Shown here in pieces: positions 35,543-47,201 of a stretch of DNA of 64,000 nt. The stretch's first letter is position 1; each line of letters starts with the position of its first letter. Made by a program: the position numbers and the translations under genes. The stretch comes from Sipunculus nudus (taxonomy: Eukaryota > Annelida > Sipuncula > Golfingiida > Sipunculidae). The stretch covers positions 30,970,956 through 31,034,955 of the forward strand of contig CM049318.1 of NCBI GenBank assembly GCA_026874595.1. Reading direction: 5' to 3'. The notes beneath the pieces are model-generated. The model was given only the letters and a program-made list of their open reading frames with translations, ran no database searches and was not told the DNA's origin.

Positions 35543-35643
35543 TTGTTTCTTGGGAAAATTCCCATATTCCATCACTGCCATATCCAGTCGATATTGTAAT
35601 TACTGCTACGTCTCTCGGATAAGGATCTACCCAGTAAAGTAAT
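35543..35643 (-). CDS. FA domain 1, C-terminal exon, copy B
   Basis: 101 nt and open; contains DPYPRDVAVITIS and GYGSDGIWEF. Splice sites and phases are as in copy A. The short (TA)n beside it is shorter than in A. Confidence 0.75.
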
Positions 35644-36010
35644 CTGAAAAGGAAATTATCAAACCTTAATTGATTCGTTCTTAAATTAACAGGACGTACA
35701 AACCAACTTCCCAATTCTTCATTTTAAACAAGCTTGGGTCATGTTTCTTTAGTTCTCTAACAAAGAACTTAAACACAAGAAGCGTAAAAAATCACGATAA
35801 CATAGCATTTTACACAATGTACATTCAAAATGTGACTTAGTGTGATATATATCAGGTATATTGACCATTATTTATGAATGTTTACCAATTAAATGGGACA
35901 ATGGCGTTAATCTCCTCTTTATAAATACATCATTCATATTTTTGGAATGCCCATTGAATCTGCAGTTGATGGTTATTGGACGTTAAAGGATAGTCTTTTC
36001 AAATAATCAC

Positions 36011-36192
36011 CTGTTCATTAGAACCACATTACCACCACCAAAATCAATCGATCCATTGGGCCATTGTAACCAAAAACCCCTCAGGATATCTTGGTCTAAA
36101 ACGCCATGTGTTTTGTTTGAAGCTACCACAGCATCCTCTTTTCTTTCATAGCGCATCACGGATCGCGTGTTGCGCCATCCACCAATTACGAT
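36011..36192 (-). CDS. FA domain 1, central exon, copy B
   Basis: 182 nt, open, with IVIGGWRNTRSVMR and GFWLQWPNGS. One Thr to Lys change from A in the variable segment. Confidence 0.75.
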
Positions 36193-36688
36193 CTAAATAA
36201 ATACGAATAACCCATTAGGTCTGCCAGAAACGATATTTTGTACAGAAAAAAGAACAATAAACATATACCGACAATAATATATACCTTATGTATATGTGTG
36301 TCCCCGACTGCTGCTGAATATGTCATCAATAAATAAACAAACATACATAGATACACATATGTATATATATGCGTTATGTATATATATATGCGTTTATTTA
36401 TAATATAATTAAAAAAATAAAATAAAAAGTACTCTTTTAAAAGAAAGATGGAACCAACTTATGGGGAAACGGGTAGTAAAAATAATATCTACAAGTACAG
36501 TATTTGTTACATTAAGATTGGGAATTAAGATTTTCTCTCAAATATAGTTAATCGATTATATTTCGGATATCTTTTTAGAACAATCATATATGTTTATTTA
36601 AAAACATATAAACGCCCAAATGTATCGATGAATGAAAGCACCATATTATAGAAGGCAAACAAAACTTTTTTATAAATACATAATGTAC

Positions 36689-36843
36689 CTCATAGTGATC
36701 ATCCGTGTCCATGTTCCAGTCTTTAAACAGTCCTATTTGAGCGTCGCTCTTGGCTTAGACCCTAAAGACAATGGATGTTCCTCTTGGTTCTGTTTGAAGT
36801 TGACGGTAAGATTTTTCGATTCCTGTTTTCATTTTTACAAATC
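36689..36843 (-). pseudogene. FA domain 1, N-terminal exon, copy B, with TAA
   Basis: 155 nt with splice sites as in A. The codon CAA (Gln) of the FRVQAKSD motif in copy A (8691-8693) is TAA here (plus-strand TTA at 36755-36757). This stop falls about 30 codons into the exon, before any complete domain, so gene B cannot make an FA protein from an upstream signal exon. Confidence 0.85.
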
Positions 36844-37681
36844 CTGTTTACAAAACGAGATGTCGTTTAAAGGACATCGCGAAAGGCGCACAGTCTCTAA
36901 ATGATTGACCCATTACCACTTTGTTATGAAATATGTTCTCATACATAACAATAAATGTATGTAAAAAACTTCCAGATATGGCCATATACCATTTGGTGTT
37001 TCTTAGGTATATCTTGAGATTTATAGTATAGCTTATTTCGAGAAATGTGATGTGCTTATCCTGCAGTTTGCCTGTCCATCATATTTTAGCGTACTGTCAC
37101 CTTTCAAATCTTGTTCAATCAGTTATTGGTAGCCCTCTGTTAATTATAGGGAAAAAAAACATAAATCATTTTACAACACCTGTTATAAATATATTAAACA
37201 CCATCCTTAAAACTATCTAGGAATATACCCTTACCTTGAGGGGGATGTTTAATCGATCCGTCATTAGTTTAACCGTTTGGCCACTGATCAAATGCTAAAT
37301 ATATATCAAATAGATATCTAACTACTGTCCTCATCTTTACATGTAAGCAAATGTTAAATAAACAACAACAAATAAACACACACATTCATCCAAAACTTTT
37401 TGGAATGATCACACATTTCAAAAGTTGTCCCTCGAAGATTCAGGTGTAGGGGTAAAACAGAAATATTTTGTAAAAAGAGGGCAATCACAGAACGCATGCC
37501 TTATCTTTTACCTCTATCCACATCGTGTCCCGACATTCAACTTTTATTCACTTAAATTCATGAAAAGACCAGGGGAGATTTGTACCATTTTACCTGTACC
37601 TATTACATATAACAGATGTTTTTACATATTTTGAAAGAAACACCTATTGTCAAACCCACCACATAAGTTTGATAAAATTAT

Positions 37682-37813
37682 TTGGAGCGTATTATGGTTT
37701 ATTATCTAATAAATATGCATCTGCAATAAAGCAGAATGCTGGAGATGAACGAAGTTATCCGTAGGCCAGCCACGTGAACCACCTGAAAGGGCTAGGATGC
37801 CTATACACTCCAA
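37682..37813. mobile_element. 132-bp MITE-like insertion in block B
   Basis: Absent from block A at the aligned site (about 9618). The ends are short inverted repeats (TTGGAGCGTAT at the left; the right end read in reverse is TTGGAGTGTAT). Flanking TTAT occurs on both sides (37678-37681 and 37814-37817). There is no coding capacity. The TTAT/TTA duplication would suit a PIF/Harbinger- or similar-mobilised MITE, but the class is uncertain. Confidence 0.6.
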
Positions 37814-37869
37814 TTATTTTTTAATAATATTTTATCTCAGCTGAATGAACGTCATCTTAGCTATAACAA

Positions 37870-38470
37870 TCTTCCTGTGTCTGTCGTCTATCTAACCGTC
37901 CGGCCATCCGGCTGTCCGTTAACATGGCACAAATCGTAACCACTTGACCTAGAAACTTGATATTCAGCGAGGTTCACTCCAAATCGTTATGAAAATCTGA
38001 AATTTGGTGTCTGTTGCCCATATCCTTTGAGCTACGGCACTCTAAAGTACCCCCTAAAATGATTTAACATTTGAAACAAAAGCTCCAAAATATGAATAAC
38101 TAATGCACTGTTCGCCATGGATCTTTGCATGTATATTTATCATGGAATATTTCATCAGTTTCTGCAGACTGGTCTCACCTCCTGGATTTTTTTATGTTTT
38201 TTTCTCTACTCGTGAGACCTTCAAAGATGGGGTCATATATTAACAGGGCACACTCGTTACTGCTAGACCTAGGAACTTGTGACTTAAAATTCAGGGAGGT
38301 CCATGACAAATCTCATCTGTCATCTGTTCATGGGGCACAAATGGTACCCATTGGATCTAGAAACTTCTTATTGTTCATCCAAAGAGTCTTTGAAAAATCT
38401 CCTTGGAAATCTGAAATTAGGTCTGTGTCACCCAAAAGGGTTCCGCAAAGAATGTTGCCATCGACTTAGG
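37870..38470. repeat. Two related non-coding repeat units, copy B
   Basis: Counterpart of 9690-10300 in block A, with the same internal repetition and more substitutions. Confidence 0.5.
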
Positions 38471-38489
38471 CTCACGAGTCGGTTTAGAC

Positions 38490-40262
38490 TACGGACTAAC
38501 ACAGCTTGTCACTCGAATGTAATGACTAATAGAATACTTCAACAAATACTAGTGTCAGCATGTCCTAATACCCGTAGATACAAATTGAACAGAAGACGGT
38601 CACGGAGAGGAAAGAGAGGAGGAAAGCTGAACCCAAGTGCAACCATAGTTACAGTACATAATGAAAACTTGATACAAATAAACACTTTCATTGACAAACC
38701 AATCTAAAACTTCTATAGGAAACTGAAAATCTCAACCATAAATGTGCGTTCAATCCATAATAAAAACTTGAGGTCTGTCTGGTTGAACAACGAATTTCAC
38801 TTTCTGATCATATAGAAGTTATGTCAAAATTCACAAGGTCTTAAGTAACCAGTCGGAAAGTAAACAATATTATATCAGATGAATTTTCTTCGGAGTTAGA
38901 CAAATTGCAAGTGAAAATTTAGCAAACAACGGAACCTTATCTCCCAGCATCTGTACGTTCAAAAGGACAGAAGGACATTCTTGATAAGTTAGCTCCAGCA
39001 AAAACCAATGTGGTAACAAAACGTCCACAATTCCCATGGTTTACAGATGACTCGGCTAATCTCAAAAGAGCTGTTAAATTTCAAGAAATACTATGGAGAA
39101 AGCATAACACGTCTGACAGATGGAACACTTATACTCACTTTAGAAATCTATACTCGAGACATTTGAAGAACAGTAAATGAAAAATCATTTCACATCAAGT
39201 TCATTGATTCTAATGATTCGCGGAAATTATATGCATTAGCTAATAACCTTACAGGACGTTTCAGTAAAAATCCCATACCGACAGATGAATATTTTGGGAA
39301 CCTACCAGATAGATTTGCAGACTTTTTTTCCCGTCAAAAATCGAAAGGTTAAGAAACAGACTAGAGCATACACCCACTTATAAACCTACAGCACATAATG
39401 TACAGAAACTATACAGTTTTGAAGAGATGTCTGAATCTATAGGATTCTCTTGACCATGAAAAGCAAAAGTTGTGAGCTTGAACCCTTGCCTGCAAAGGTG
39501 TTCAATAGATTTGCTCAATATATGACACCTATTTTCACACACATTTCAACATCTCAATTAGAACTAGAATATTTCCAGTGGAATGGAAATATTCAATAGT
39601 GAAACCGTTGCTAAAAAAAGGGATTATACCCTATAGAGAAGAACTATAGACCGGTGAGCAAGTTGCCAATAATCTCATAAATCACTGAAAAGGCAGTTCT
39701 AAATCAGATGGTTAGACATTTTGACTAACATGCTCCACTCCCTAATTATCAGAGTGAGTACAGGCAACAATATAGTTGTGAGAGTTCTCTTGGTTTCTTG
39801 AAAGGCAGCAGATTATGACACTTTGCACCATGGATTTAAGTGCTGCTTTCAATCCCGTGGACCATACTCTTCTATTAGAGGTATTGTAATTCCGATTTAG
39901 ACTAACTGGAAATGCCAATATTTGGCTAGACAGCTACCTTCGTCCACAAGAAATGAGATTGAAAGTTGCTATCCATTATTTGTCAATATTCTCCTGCAGC
40001 AGAAAATCAAACCAGTGAACTGACTAAGATCATTCAAAACATTGGAACATGCTACCTGAGCATATTCGCAATATAGACAGTCTACCGGAAATCAGTAAAC
40101 TCTTAAGACGTACCTGTTTCAAGAAGCTGATGTAGCTTGAAATGGACTCAGATCGTCTTTCTTGATAAGCGCCATAGAATATGTATTTATGTATACGTAC
40201 TGTTCGACTTATGTAAAAGCTTAACGTAGTAAAATTGATTAACAAGGGTGTATTAGCAGGAT
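38490..40262 (+). pseudogene. Decayed L2/CR1-like LINE, copy B
   Basis: Counterpart of 10320-12098. Here the N-terminal basic stretch (RRSRRGKRGGK) is in a longer open frame. RT blocks (YRPVS, YQSAYR-like, DLSAAF) are present but frameshifted. The 3' tail ends at the same place, after which A and B diverge completely, so the tail end marks a rearrangement boundary. Confidence 0.8.
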
Positions 40263-40494
40263 TGATAACGGCCTTGAACGAATATTTTAAAGCATGATGT
40301 AATTATTTCTCTTAAGCTAATAAAACAGATCCATCACTTAACTAAAACGCAATCCTTTCGGAGGAATTTGTAAATTAATGTAATAATAAATGGTAAAACT
40401 ACATTGATTATACAATGAAACATAATTATAATAATGATAATGATAATAATAAGTATATAAGGATAAACAAATACTTTTTATAAATATTATGTAA

Positions 40495-40526
<32 letters not shown>

Positions 40527-41452
40527 TTAGTATTATAATATATAACCGATTATATAAATAGTGGTATTTTTAGGATAATCAAAAAGTGACTAGCAGTTAT
40601 CAATTATAACCTTCAAAATAAAACAACATAGAAATATAACACACAGGATCCACGAACTCTAGCTACCAAGGCAGAGCAAGCGACAACAGCACCAGGCCGG
40701 TCATGAAAAGATCCCAAAACCTTAGCAAGAGAATTAGTATGAGTAATTAGCACAGTGACGTAAAATATTACTAACACACTGCACACACACAAGTATTCGG
40801 ATCAAGACTGACATTCTTATCTTAATATTAACCTTTATAAATCACAAATACTTCTCTTAACCTTCTTTTTATATCAAGATGCATTAGATTCAAAGATCAA
40901 TTCATACCGCTGAGGATATGTACACAGGCAATTGGGTCAGGTTTAACATCAAGTTTAAGTAGCTTGCGCTGCGGTGTGTTTCGCCGTTAAACAAATAATT
41001 GCGTGACCAAACAGTTTAACTTTGTAATCACATCTATTTTCCATTCTTGCTAGGTGCTTGGTCGATATGCATTAGGTTCAGAGATCATTTCAGACGAATG
41101 AGGATATGTACACTCAAACAATTGAGTGAACATCAGGTTAAGTACCCTGTACTGATTGCTGTTTCACTAAGTAACATTCAGGCGTGTGTACATAATTATA
41201 TATTCTGTGTAACTATCTCCTGAGGAAATACTCAATAATACTCTAAACATATTTAATTTAACTTATCCCGTTAGGAATTATGTATATGAGACTACTTAAA
41301 ATTCATGTCAGACACAAAAATAATGAATATTTGTCATCAAGTCGTCTTATGAAAATATTTCTTTTTGTCACTTGAAAGCTCAGTAACCTATCATAACAAA
41401 TATTCGTGTACCATTTGCGAATGATTAATTGTGATCACCTTTACGCTATGTT

Positions 41453-41455
<3 letters not shown>
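40263..41455. repeat. Third paralogue of the signal-exon upstream unit
   Basis: A diverged relative of 13840-14100 (AAAACGCAATCC..TTCGGAGGAATT) and of 16270-17050, including a broken type 1 signal exon and its 5' flank (TGAACATCAGGT...GTTTCACC-like stretches). It is present only in block B at this position, between the LINE and the Gypsy remnant. Confidence 0.6.
40644..40704 (-). pseudogene. Broken type 1 signal-peptide exon
   Basis: The ATG at 40704 begins MTGLVLLSLAL, then runs to a TAG. Against 55908-55968 one base is missing in the hydrophobic core, which shifts frame. It is the nearest signal exon to the FA exons of copy B. Confidence 0.7.
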
Positions 41456-41500
<45 letters not shown>

Positions 41501-41667
41501 GGGTTTCCATTTACTTAATTAGACCATGGTCTACGCCATTCTTTCAGTGTTAACGACAGGGATGAAGAAATCAGTAAAATTCAATGTCTTAAACATTCAT
41601 TAGAATAAAATCAAACAATGGATAGAATCAAACCGTCTTCAAATGAACTCTTCCTAAACACATAAAT

Positions 41668-41710
<43 letters not shown>
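41456..41710. repeat. Two (TA)n arrays with a duplicated flank
   Basis: TA runs at about 41456-41497 and 41671-41710 are each followed by a related phrase (GGTTTCCATxTACTTAATTA). This suggests a small tandem duplication that included the microsatellite. Confidence 0.75.
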
Positions 41711-41714
<4 letters not shown>

Positions 41715-42129
41715 TTTCCATGTACTTAATTATTCTATTCCCGAAGAAGTCCGTGCCATGGTATATGGTTCCAAACAATGATTAAATTAAATGATGCCAC
41801 GTGAGTTAAAATTGCTGCAATTTAAGCTATTTTATTGTTCGTCCTTGTCTTTATAATTTGTTGAGCTATACTTTATATTAACACTTAGTGAAATATTTGT
41901 ATAAACATTGTTAGATACATAGATTCATTATAAGTTTCGGTAACGTGAAAAGACTATACAATATATCAAATCATAATTATATACATTGTCTGTCTTAACA
42001 AATATACCCACTATTAAATTCAGTTCAACACTCTGGTAACCTACTTAGAAAAGTCAGGCCCATAATTTAGTTGCCAGGAACAGCCTGTATCCCAAATCGT
42101 GTAACATTAATGCCAGCCTCATTACTATC

Positions 42130-44301
42130 TTGTCTACACTATTGGCTTTGCTAATACACTGGGAAGGCTTGTGAACTGTCTGACCTGCCCACAAAATTGC
42201 CAAACACTCTCTATAGTGAGGGAAGAGTAATTTTTCTTTCTACCTAGTAACTTCCTTCTAACACAAGCTCTCAGATCATCCCATTGTGCTCCTGCATTAG
42301 GACACTTCGGATTCCGACATCCAACGCGTCGCATTTCAGGTATAACTGCTTACTAAAATCGAACAGTCTTAGAATAGGAGATCAGCTAGCTCAGCTTGAG
42401 TGTGCTGAACGCATTTTCATCGACCTCTTTCCAATTCAATTTGTATGGCTGTCCTTTCCTCTCAAGTTACATTTACGGAACTGCTATCTCGACACAGTTC
42501 GGCAATTACCAGTAAGGCCTACAAAGGCTCCCAAGGCTTTCTTGTTTGTCGGTCTTTCTTTGCTCTGGATTTTCTTTAGTAACGACACATTGGTTGCTGA
42601 AAGTCCGGTGCAACATGGTGGCCCAAAAAGTCTAGACTGCGATAATCTATGAACGTCTTCACTGGTATAGCAACAAGGTTGGTTCGCACTATTCTAACAA
42701 ACACTTCTCTGAGCGTTCCTACATGTTATTCCGATGTTTCCGCGTGTACTTGCACGTCGTCTAAGTACCCTATCACGTTTGGCATGTTGCTGATAAATTT
42801 CCGCATCATGTGGGTTAACACTGCCCCTGCCGTCACTAAACTGAATGGCATTGCCCTGAATTGGTAATGTCCGTCAGGTTATACAAATGCCGTTTTGTCC
42901 TAAGATTCCTTTGGCATCGGACTCTGCCACTGGCCTTTCGTCAGATCGATCTGGGTAAGGCATTTGCATTTGGCTATAACCTTAAACAGTGTTTCCGGCT
43001 CTGGCATCGGTTCTGGATCAAATACGACTTACTGGTTCAATTTACGGTTATCGATCCGAATCTGATCTTTCTATGTAATATCCGCAGCATTATGCATGTT
43101 GATTCAAAACTCGACTCCGATTTCTCGATTTTGCCTAAACTGTACAATCTCTTTGTTTCTTATCGCATCATCTCTGTAACCTCAAACGGAACACTATCGG
43201 GGTTCGACTTCACAGGTGTATCGGACGAGAGGCAAAAATGACATTGGTTGTGGACATCTCAAAATACTTCCCTATGCTTATTTAACATTGACGTGTCTCG
43301 CTTCGGCGTCGCTTGCCAAGCTCGGCATAAACCTGTAAGTCACGTTCGCTTGGCCGCGCACCGATGACGGTGACGACACGTTCAAGCTTTCGTCTACTAC
43401 CTCGAGGTTTAGTTCTCCGACTTAGGGAAATTTTGATTCACAATCCGGACTGTCCGATACTCGAACGTTGGTATACAAAGTGACTGCCGCTAAAACATGC
43501 CTGGTTTAATATCATTTCATCATGTTCACATGTAAGGCTTTGACCTTGTTATCGACTCGACAGTCTAGGTCACATATCTTACGGAAACTCATCGTAAAAC
43601 GGTGTAAGCCGTCGGCCTCTTCATAACTTGGCCATTTCCGCCATGCTATGTATATCATAACACTGCCTCTCTTTCCAAAACACAGAGAGATGCACGCTGC
43701 AGCAATGCAATTACTGCTCGCGCATCAGCAAGTCAACTTACCGATTGAAATCATCGTATATGCCTACAATCTCGATCCAATGGTCAACGTATCCCCTAAG
43801 CCGTGCAAGTACGAAACTTGATACGATGACCTTCCACAGTCACCTGGTAATGCTTGAAAAGAGTTAAGTTTAGCTTATCATGGTCTATGGCGTCGCTCAC
43901 TGTAAACTGCGTTTAGGTATTAAGAGACTTACCACGCAACAATGGACTTAAGTACAAAGCCTAACTATCTTGGTCGAAGTTTGACACAGCGCTTAACGTT
44001 CAAATCGCTCTAGAAACGCGTCTAGCTTATCATGGTGCTCTTCAAACGGAGGGTGGTTGAGTTTCGAAACCGCTTCCATGTTCCTCATATGTTTGTTATC
44101 GCTCTAATCGTTGCTGAATGCTGACCTCAATTTCAGCATTTCTATCTCGTGACCTATGGCTTCACGTTCACACTCCCGTTCTCCATCTGCTGCTTCACGT
44201 TCTAACTCTATCCGTCTAACCTTTTCGTCGCGCTTGGCGTTTTCCAGTTGCTTGGCTTCTAAAGCCTCAACATAACTCTTCTTATCATTCAATAAGCCCA
44301 T
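42130..44301 (-). pseudogene. Ty3/Gypsy retrotransposon remnant (gag, RT, RNase H)
   Basis: On the minus strand the start at 44301 gives a charged coiled-coil gag N-terminus (RRIELEREAADGERECERE). Reverse transcriptase blocks follow from about 43200: PFEVTEMM, DPEPMPEPE, TQIDLTKG (first catalytic Asp), DGHYQFRAMPF and YLDD at 42756-42767. Then come the thumb/connection (LDFLGHHVAPD, ALGAFVGLT) and RNase H (LKCDALDVGIRSVLMQE). Several stops and frameshifts are present, and no integrase follows below 42130. It is a truncated, inactive element with no counterpart in block A. Confidence 0.85.
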
Positions 44302-44660
44302 GTTTAGGGCTTAACTAACCAACTATACAAGTGAACCACGTAAAATACACAAATGTAAACAGTAAACGCTGAAAAGGGAACCAATGGTATCTCACGTGAG
44401 TTGCACCGAACATCAAAGACGAGCGGACAGACGGATAAATCTTAAGTAAATCATAATACAGTCTGAGTACGCAAACCAAAAGAAATACAACTATCGTATG
44501 AAACAACAACCAAGGCAATTAGATTAAACTAGACAGCTCTGTCAAATCTCTACTCTAGTTTGAGTAATTAGCAAACGAATAATCATGGTTTCCCTATCTC
44601 TGAGTATATCCCAAACATATAACAGCGATTCACCTAGGAGTGTGTATGTGTCAAATCTCA

Positions 44661-44989
44661 GCACACAATTTCAAATATTACAAAACATTTAACAATTCAA
44701 TGAAGTTACATCAATAACCGATATTTAAAAAATAAATCACTAAATACTCTGGAAATAAAATTGCTGACACAGTGTTAGCTCTCAAACGGCTTATCCAATC
44801 ATAAAAGCAAGTTCGCCATTAAATATGGCAAGAATCCTGGAAACACGCTCGCCATTAAATGTCAGAAACCCTTCTTTTAAGCAATACTCCAACCCGGCTG
44901 GAACTCACACATAAACTCCTAAAGATGAAAAAGTTACATGAGTAAACAAAACGATGAAATATATTAAAAGACACATTTCTCCTGAGAGG

Positions 44990-45056
<67 letters not shown>

Positions 45057-45798
45057 TATCGATGATCATAAGAGTCCACCTCATCAAACAAAAGCACCAA
45101 GTCCTGAATACTCCTCTGTGTTCACAGCACACAGAAATTCCCTTGTTTGCACGTCTCCCGGTCACATAAACGACGCGCACACGTGACATTAGGATATCAG
45201 GCCTTATCTCAGTCCGCCAAGATTGTGTTCTTCAAAAGTGATTTTCCAGCAATGCACGCAACTAATCAGCCCTGTTCATCACTGAAAGACGCGCTAGCCC
45301 CTAAGGCAAAGTCGAGATATAAATAACAGATAGCCTTACAGCCTACCCTGTGAGAATACGGATGATATGACTGCCACAGCTGATGTCTCTTGGGTTTATT
45401 CAGCATTAAGTCCCTGAATATGCCTCGTACAACAATATTCAGTGCCACTCTTGTTTATAATCATGGCCTGTCACTGGACGCAATCACGGTAGACCTACGT
45501 CGAAAGATTACTAGTCCGTTGGTAATCACGATATCCACTCTGAAGTTTGTTACAGAGGTATCTACGTGGCCGTCATCATGCAGACACTGACGTTTATTCG
45601 TTTAGGAACATCGTCTCTAAGCTGTTGTACCCATTGACAAACACGGACCCGCCTCTAGACCGCAGGCCACCATCATACTATACCTAATTGGCGCCTGATT
45701 AAAGCGTTTGGAAAGAGTTACTCTTATACAAGGACAAGGTTTATATATGATTTATGACGTTAAACGTCCTTCCCGTCTTCAGGCCAATCATCTCACAG
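44661..45798. repeat. 1.1-kb repeat block beside the Gypsy remnant, possible 5' LTR
   Basis: Matches A 12122-13195, with a much longer (TA)n at 44995-45054. Read on the minus strand it precedes the gag start by ~350 bp, the place for an LTR, and contains a TATATAAA-like sequence near its upstream end. LTR ends and primer-binding site are not identified with confidence. Confidence 0.4.
44995..45054. repeat. (TA)n microsatellite
   Basis: About 60 bases of TA; the orthologous run in block A (12452-12467) is about 16 bases, a large expansion difference. Confidence 0.95.
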
Positions 45799-45944
45799 AT
45801 TGAGGACCCGTGCAGAAACGCTCGCGAGATGGCGCTGACAGCATAAGGGGTCATCAGTGCTGTTTCCGGTGCTTCTGCAGTACTGCATCAGTACACGTGT
45901 TTTCTGACCGTCAGCTGTGTTTGTTTCTGGATATTAAGGATAAC

Positions 45945-46045
45945 ATGGCTAGTAAATACGAAAACTGGACCCTTGAGATGCTCAGGAAGGAGTTGAGGCG
46001 AAGAGGGGCAAAGACAACTGGTAGAAAAGCCGAGTGCGTTGAAAG
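45945..46045 (+). CDS. SAP-domain first exon of the transposon's YqaJ gene
   Basis: The ATG at 45945 begins MASKYENWTLEMLRKELRRR, a helix-turn-helix SAP-type DNA-binding motif, followed by GAKTTGRKAECVER. The donor is GTAAGC after GAAAG (phase 2). A longer in-frame ORF extends upstream to about 45810, but the ATG at 45945 fits the SAP start. SAP motifs bind AT-rich or scaffold DNA. The exon is intact. Confidence 0.75.
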
Positions 46046-46182
46046 GTAAGCAATAGCATTTGAACGATAATAGGAGAAATTGTCATTGTTAGCATAATAA
46101 AGACGCATGTCTTGTCCGTTCTATATATGTACAAATAATTTGTTAATAAGTAAATTATCAATTACTTGGTCAATTTACAGTG

Positions 46183-46340
46183 ACCTTGAATACTCAAAGA
46201 GGAATGTCTGTTTCACATACTCAAATCCTATGAGAAAAACATGAATTTTGTATGGGATCCCGAGGACGAACAGCTAGCTTATAAGATGGAACTGCGGCAT
46301 AAAAGGGTACAAGGATCTGAATACGGGAGCTGTGGTACAT
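46183..46340 (+). pseudogene. Probable second exon of the YqaJ gene, decayed
   Basis: An acceptor-like ATTTACAG precedes SDLEYSKRN and CFTYSNPM, then TGA. A shifted frame continues with VWDPEDEQLAYKMEL. The pattern suggests one exon broken by a frameshift. It is a weaker call than its neighbours. Confidence 0.45.
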
Positions 46341-47201
46341 TCGTTTTAATCGATTATATTTCCACTCAGCTTTTAAATTAATTTTAAAACAACTTATTTA
46401 TTCTATCTGATTACTGATGTTTATATTTTCGTTGTCAAGTAGTACAATTGTTTTCTGAAAAATGTAAACAAACCCTTTGGTGTATTGTTGTTTAGGTATA
46501 GGTGAAATAACTGGCGATCAACCTTAGGGGATGACCTTGCGTAAAACATGGGAACATGTCTAATAAATCTAAGAAGCGACTACTAAAAACATATATTTTC
46601 ATACATAGTGTAACAAAAAATATAATTAAATAAATTCTTATTTTGGATGTTAAATGTGGGTTTAGTACTGAAAACTGGGGGTCCAAAGTTGATGCCATGT
46701 TAAATGCACCTATACAGTTTTTTATTATAAAAATGTTCCAAATACACAATATAAATTTATGTTTCAATAAGCACCTTTTTCTTAAGCTATGTATTACTGA
46801 TAGGTGACTTTAAAATATTGGTCTAATAGATGCATTGATTAATAACCACATACATTATAAATCAAACACAAAAGAATAGTGACAAATAAAACTTGGAGAG
46901 CACTTACAATGATACACATTTGCAGACAACTACATGCATACTACATGCAATCAAGATAAAGTTAAGACAGTATCCTATCAGAAGTTGGTGCATTTGAAGA
47001 TTATCCTTAAACAGTCACTCCCTCACACCACTCCTTACGGATAGCAAACTTAAGATACATAATAAAATACACATACATTGGTACCAATATATTATTCATC
47101 TTCTGTTCATACGTCTTTCCATCATATTTTACATCCTGACCCTTTTTGTTAAGTAGTTTAATTTGATATAGGGTGAACTTATATATTTAAATTTATTACA
47201 G

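Larger units (their letters stand above)
28095..37330. repeat. Near-identical duplicate of bases 1 to about 9250
   Basis: Base 1 aligns with 28095 (offset 28094, drifting by a few bases with small indels). In the first ~960 aligned bases I find only about half a dozen substitutions plus G-tract length changes. SINE, (AT)n, pseudo-exons and all FA/EGF exons are in the same order. Past about 37.33 kb identity drops visibly. Confidence 0.95.

Noticed and set aside
38303-38707. 134-codon plus-strand ORF as an independent gene
   Set aside because: Its C-terminal half is the basic N-terminal part of the decayed LINE; its N-terminal half lies in a non-coding repeat.
42284-43241. Plus-strand ORFs of 122, 72 and 126 codons
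   Set aside because: They are antisense to the Gypsy reverse transcriptase and RNase H remnant, whose motifs read on the minus strand.
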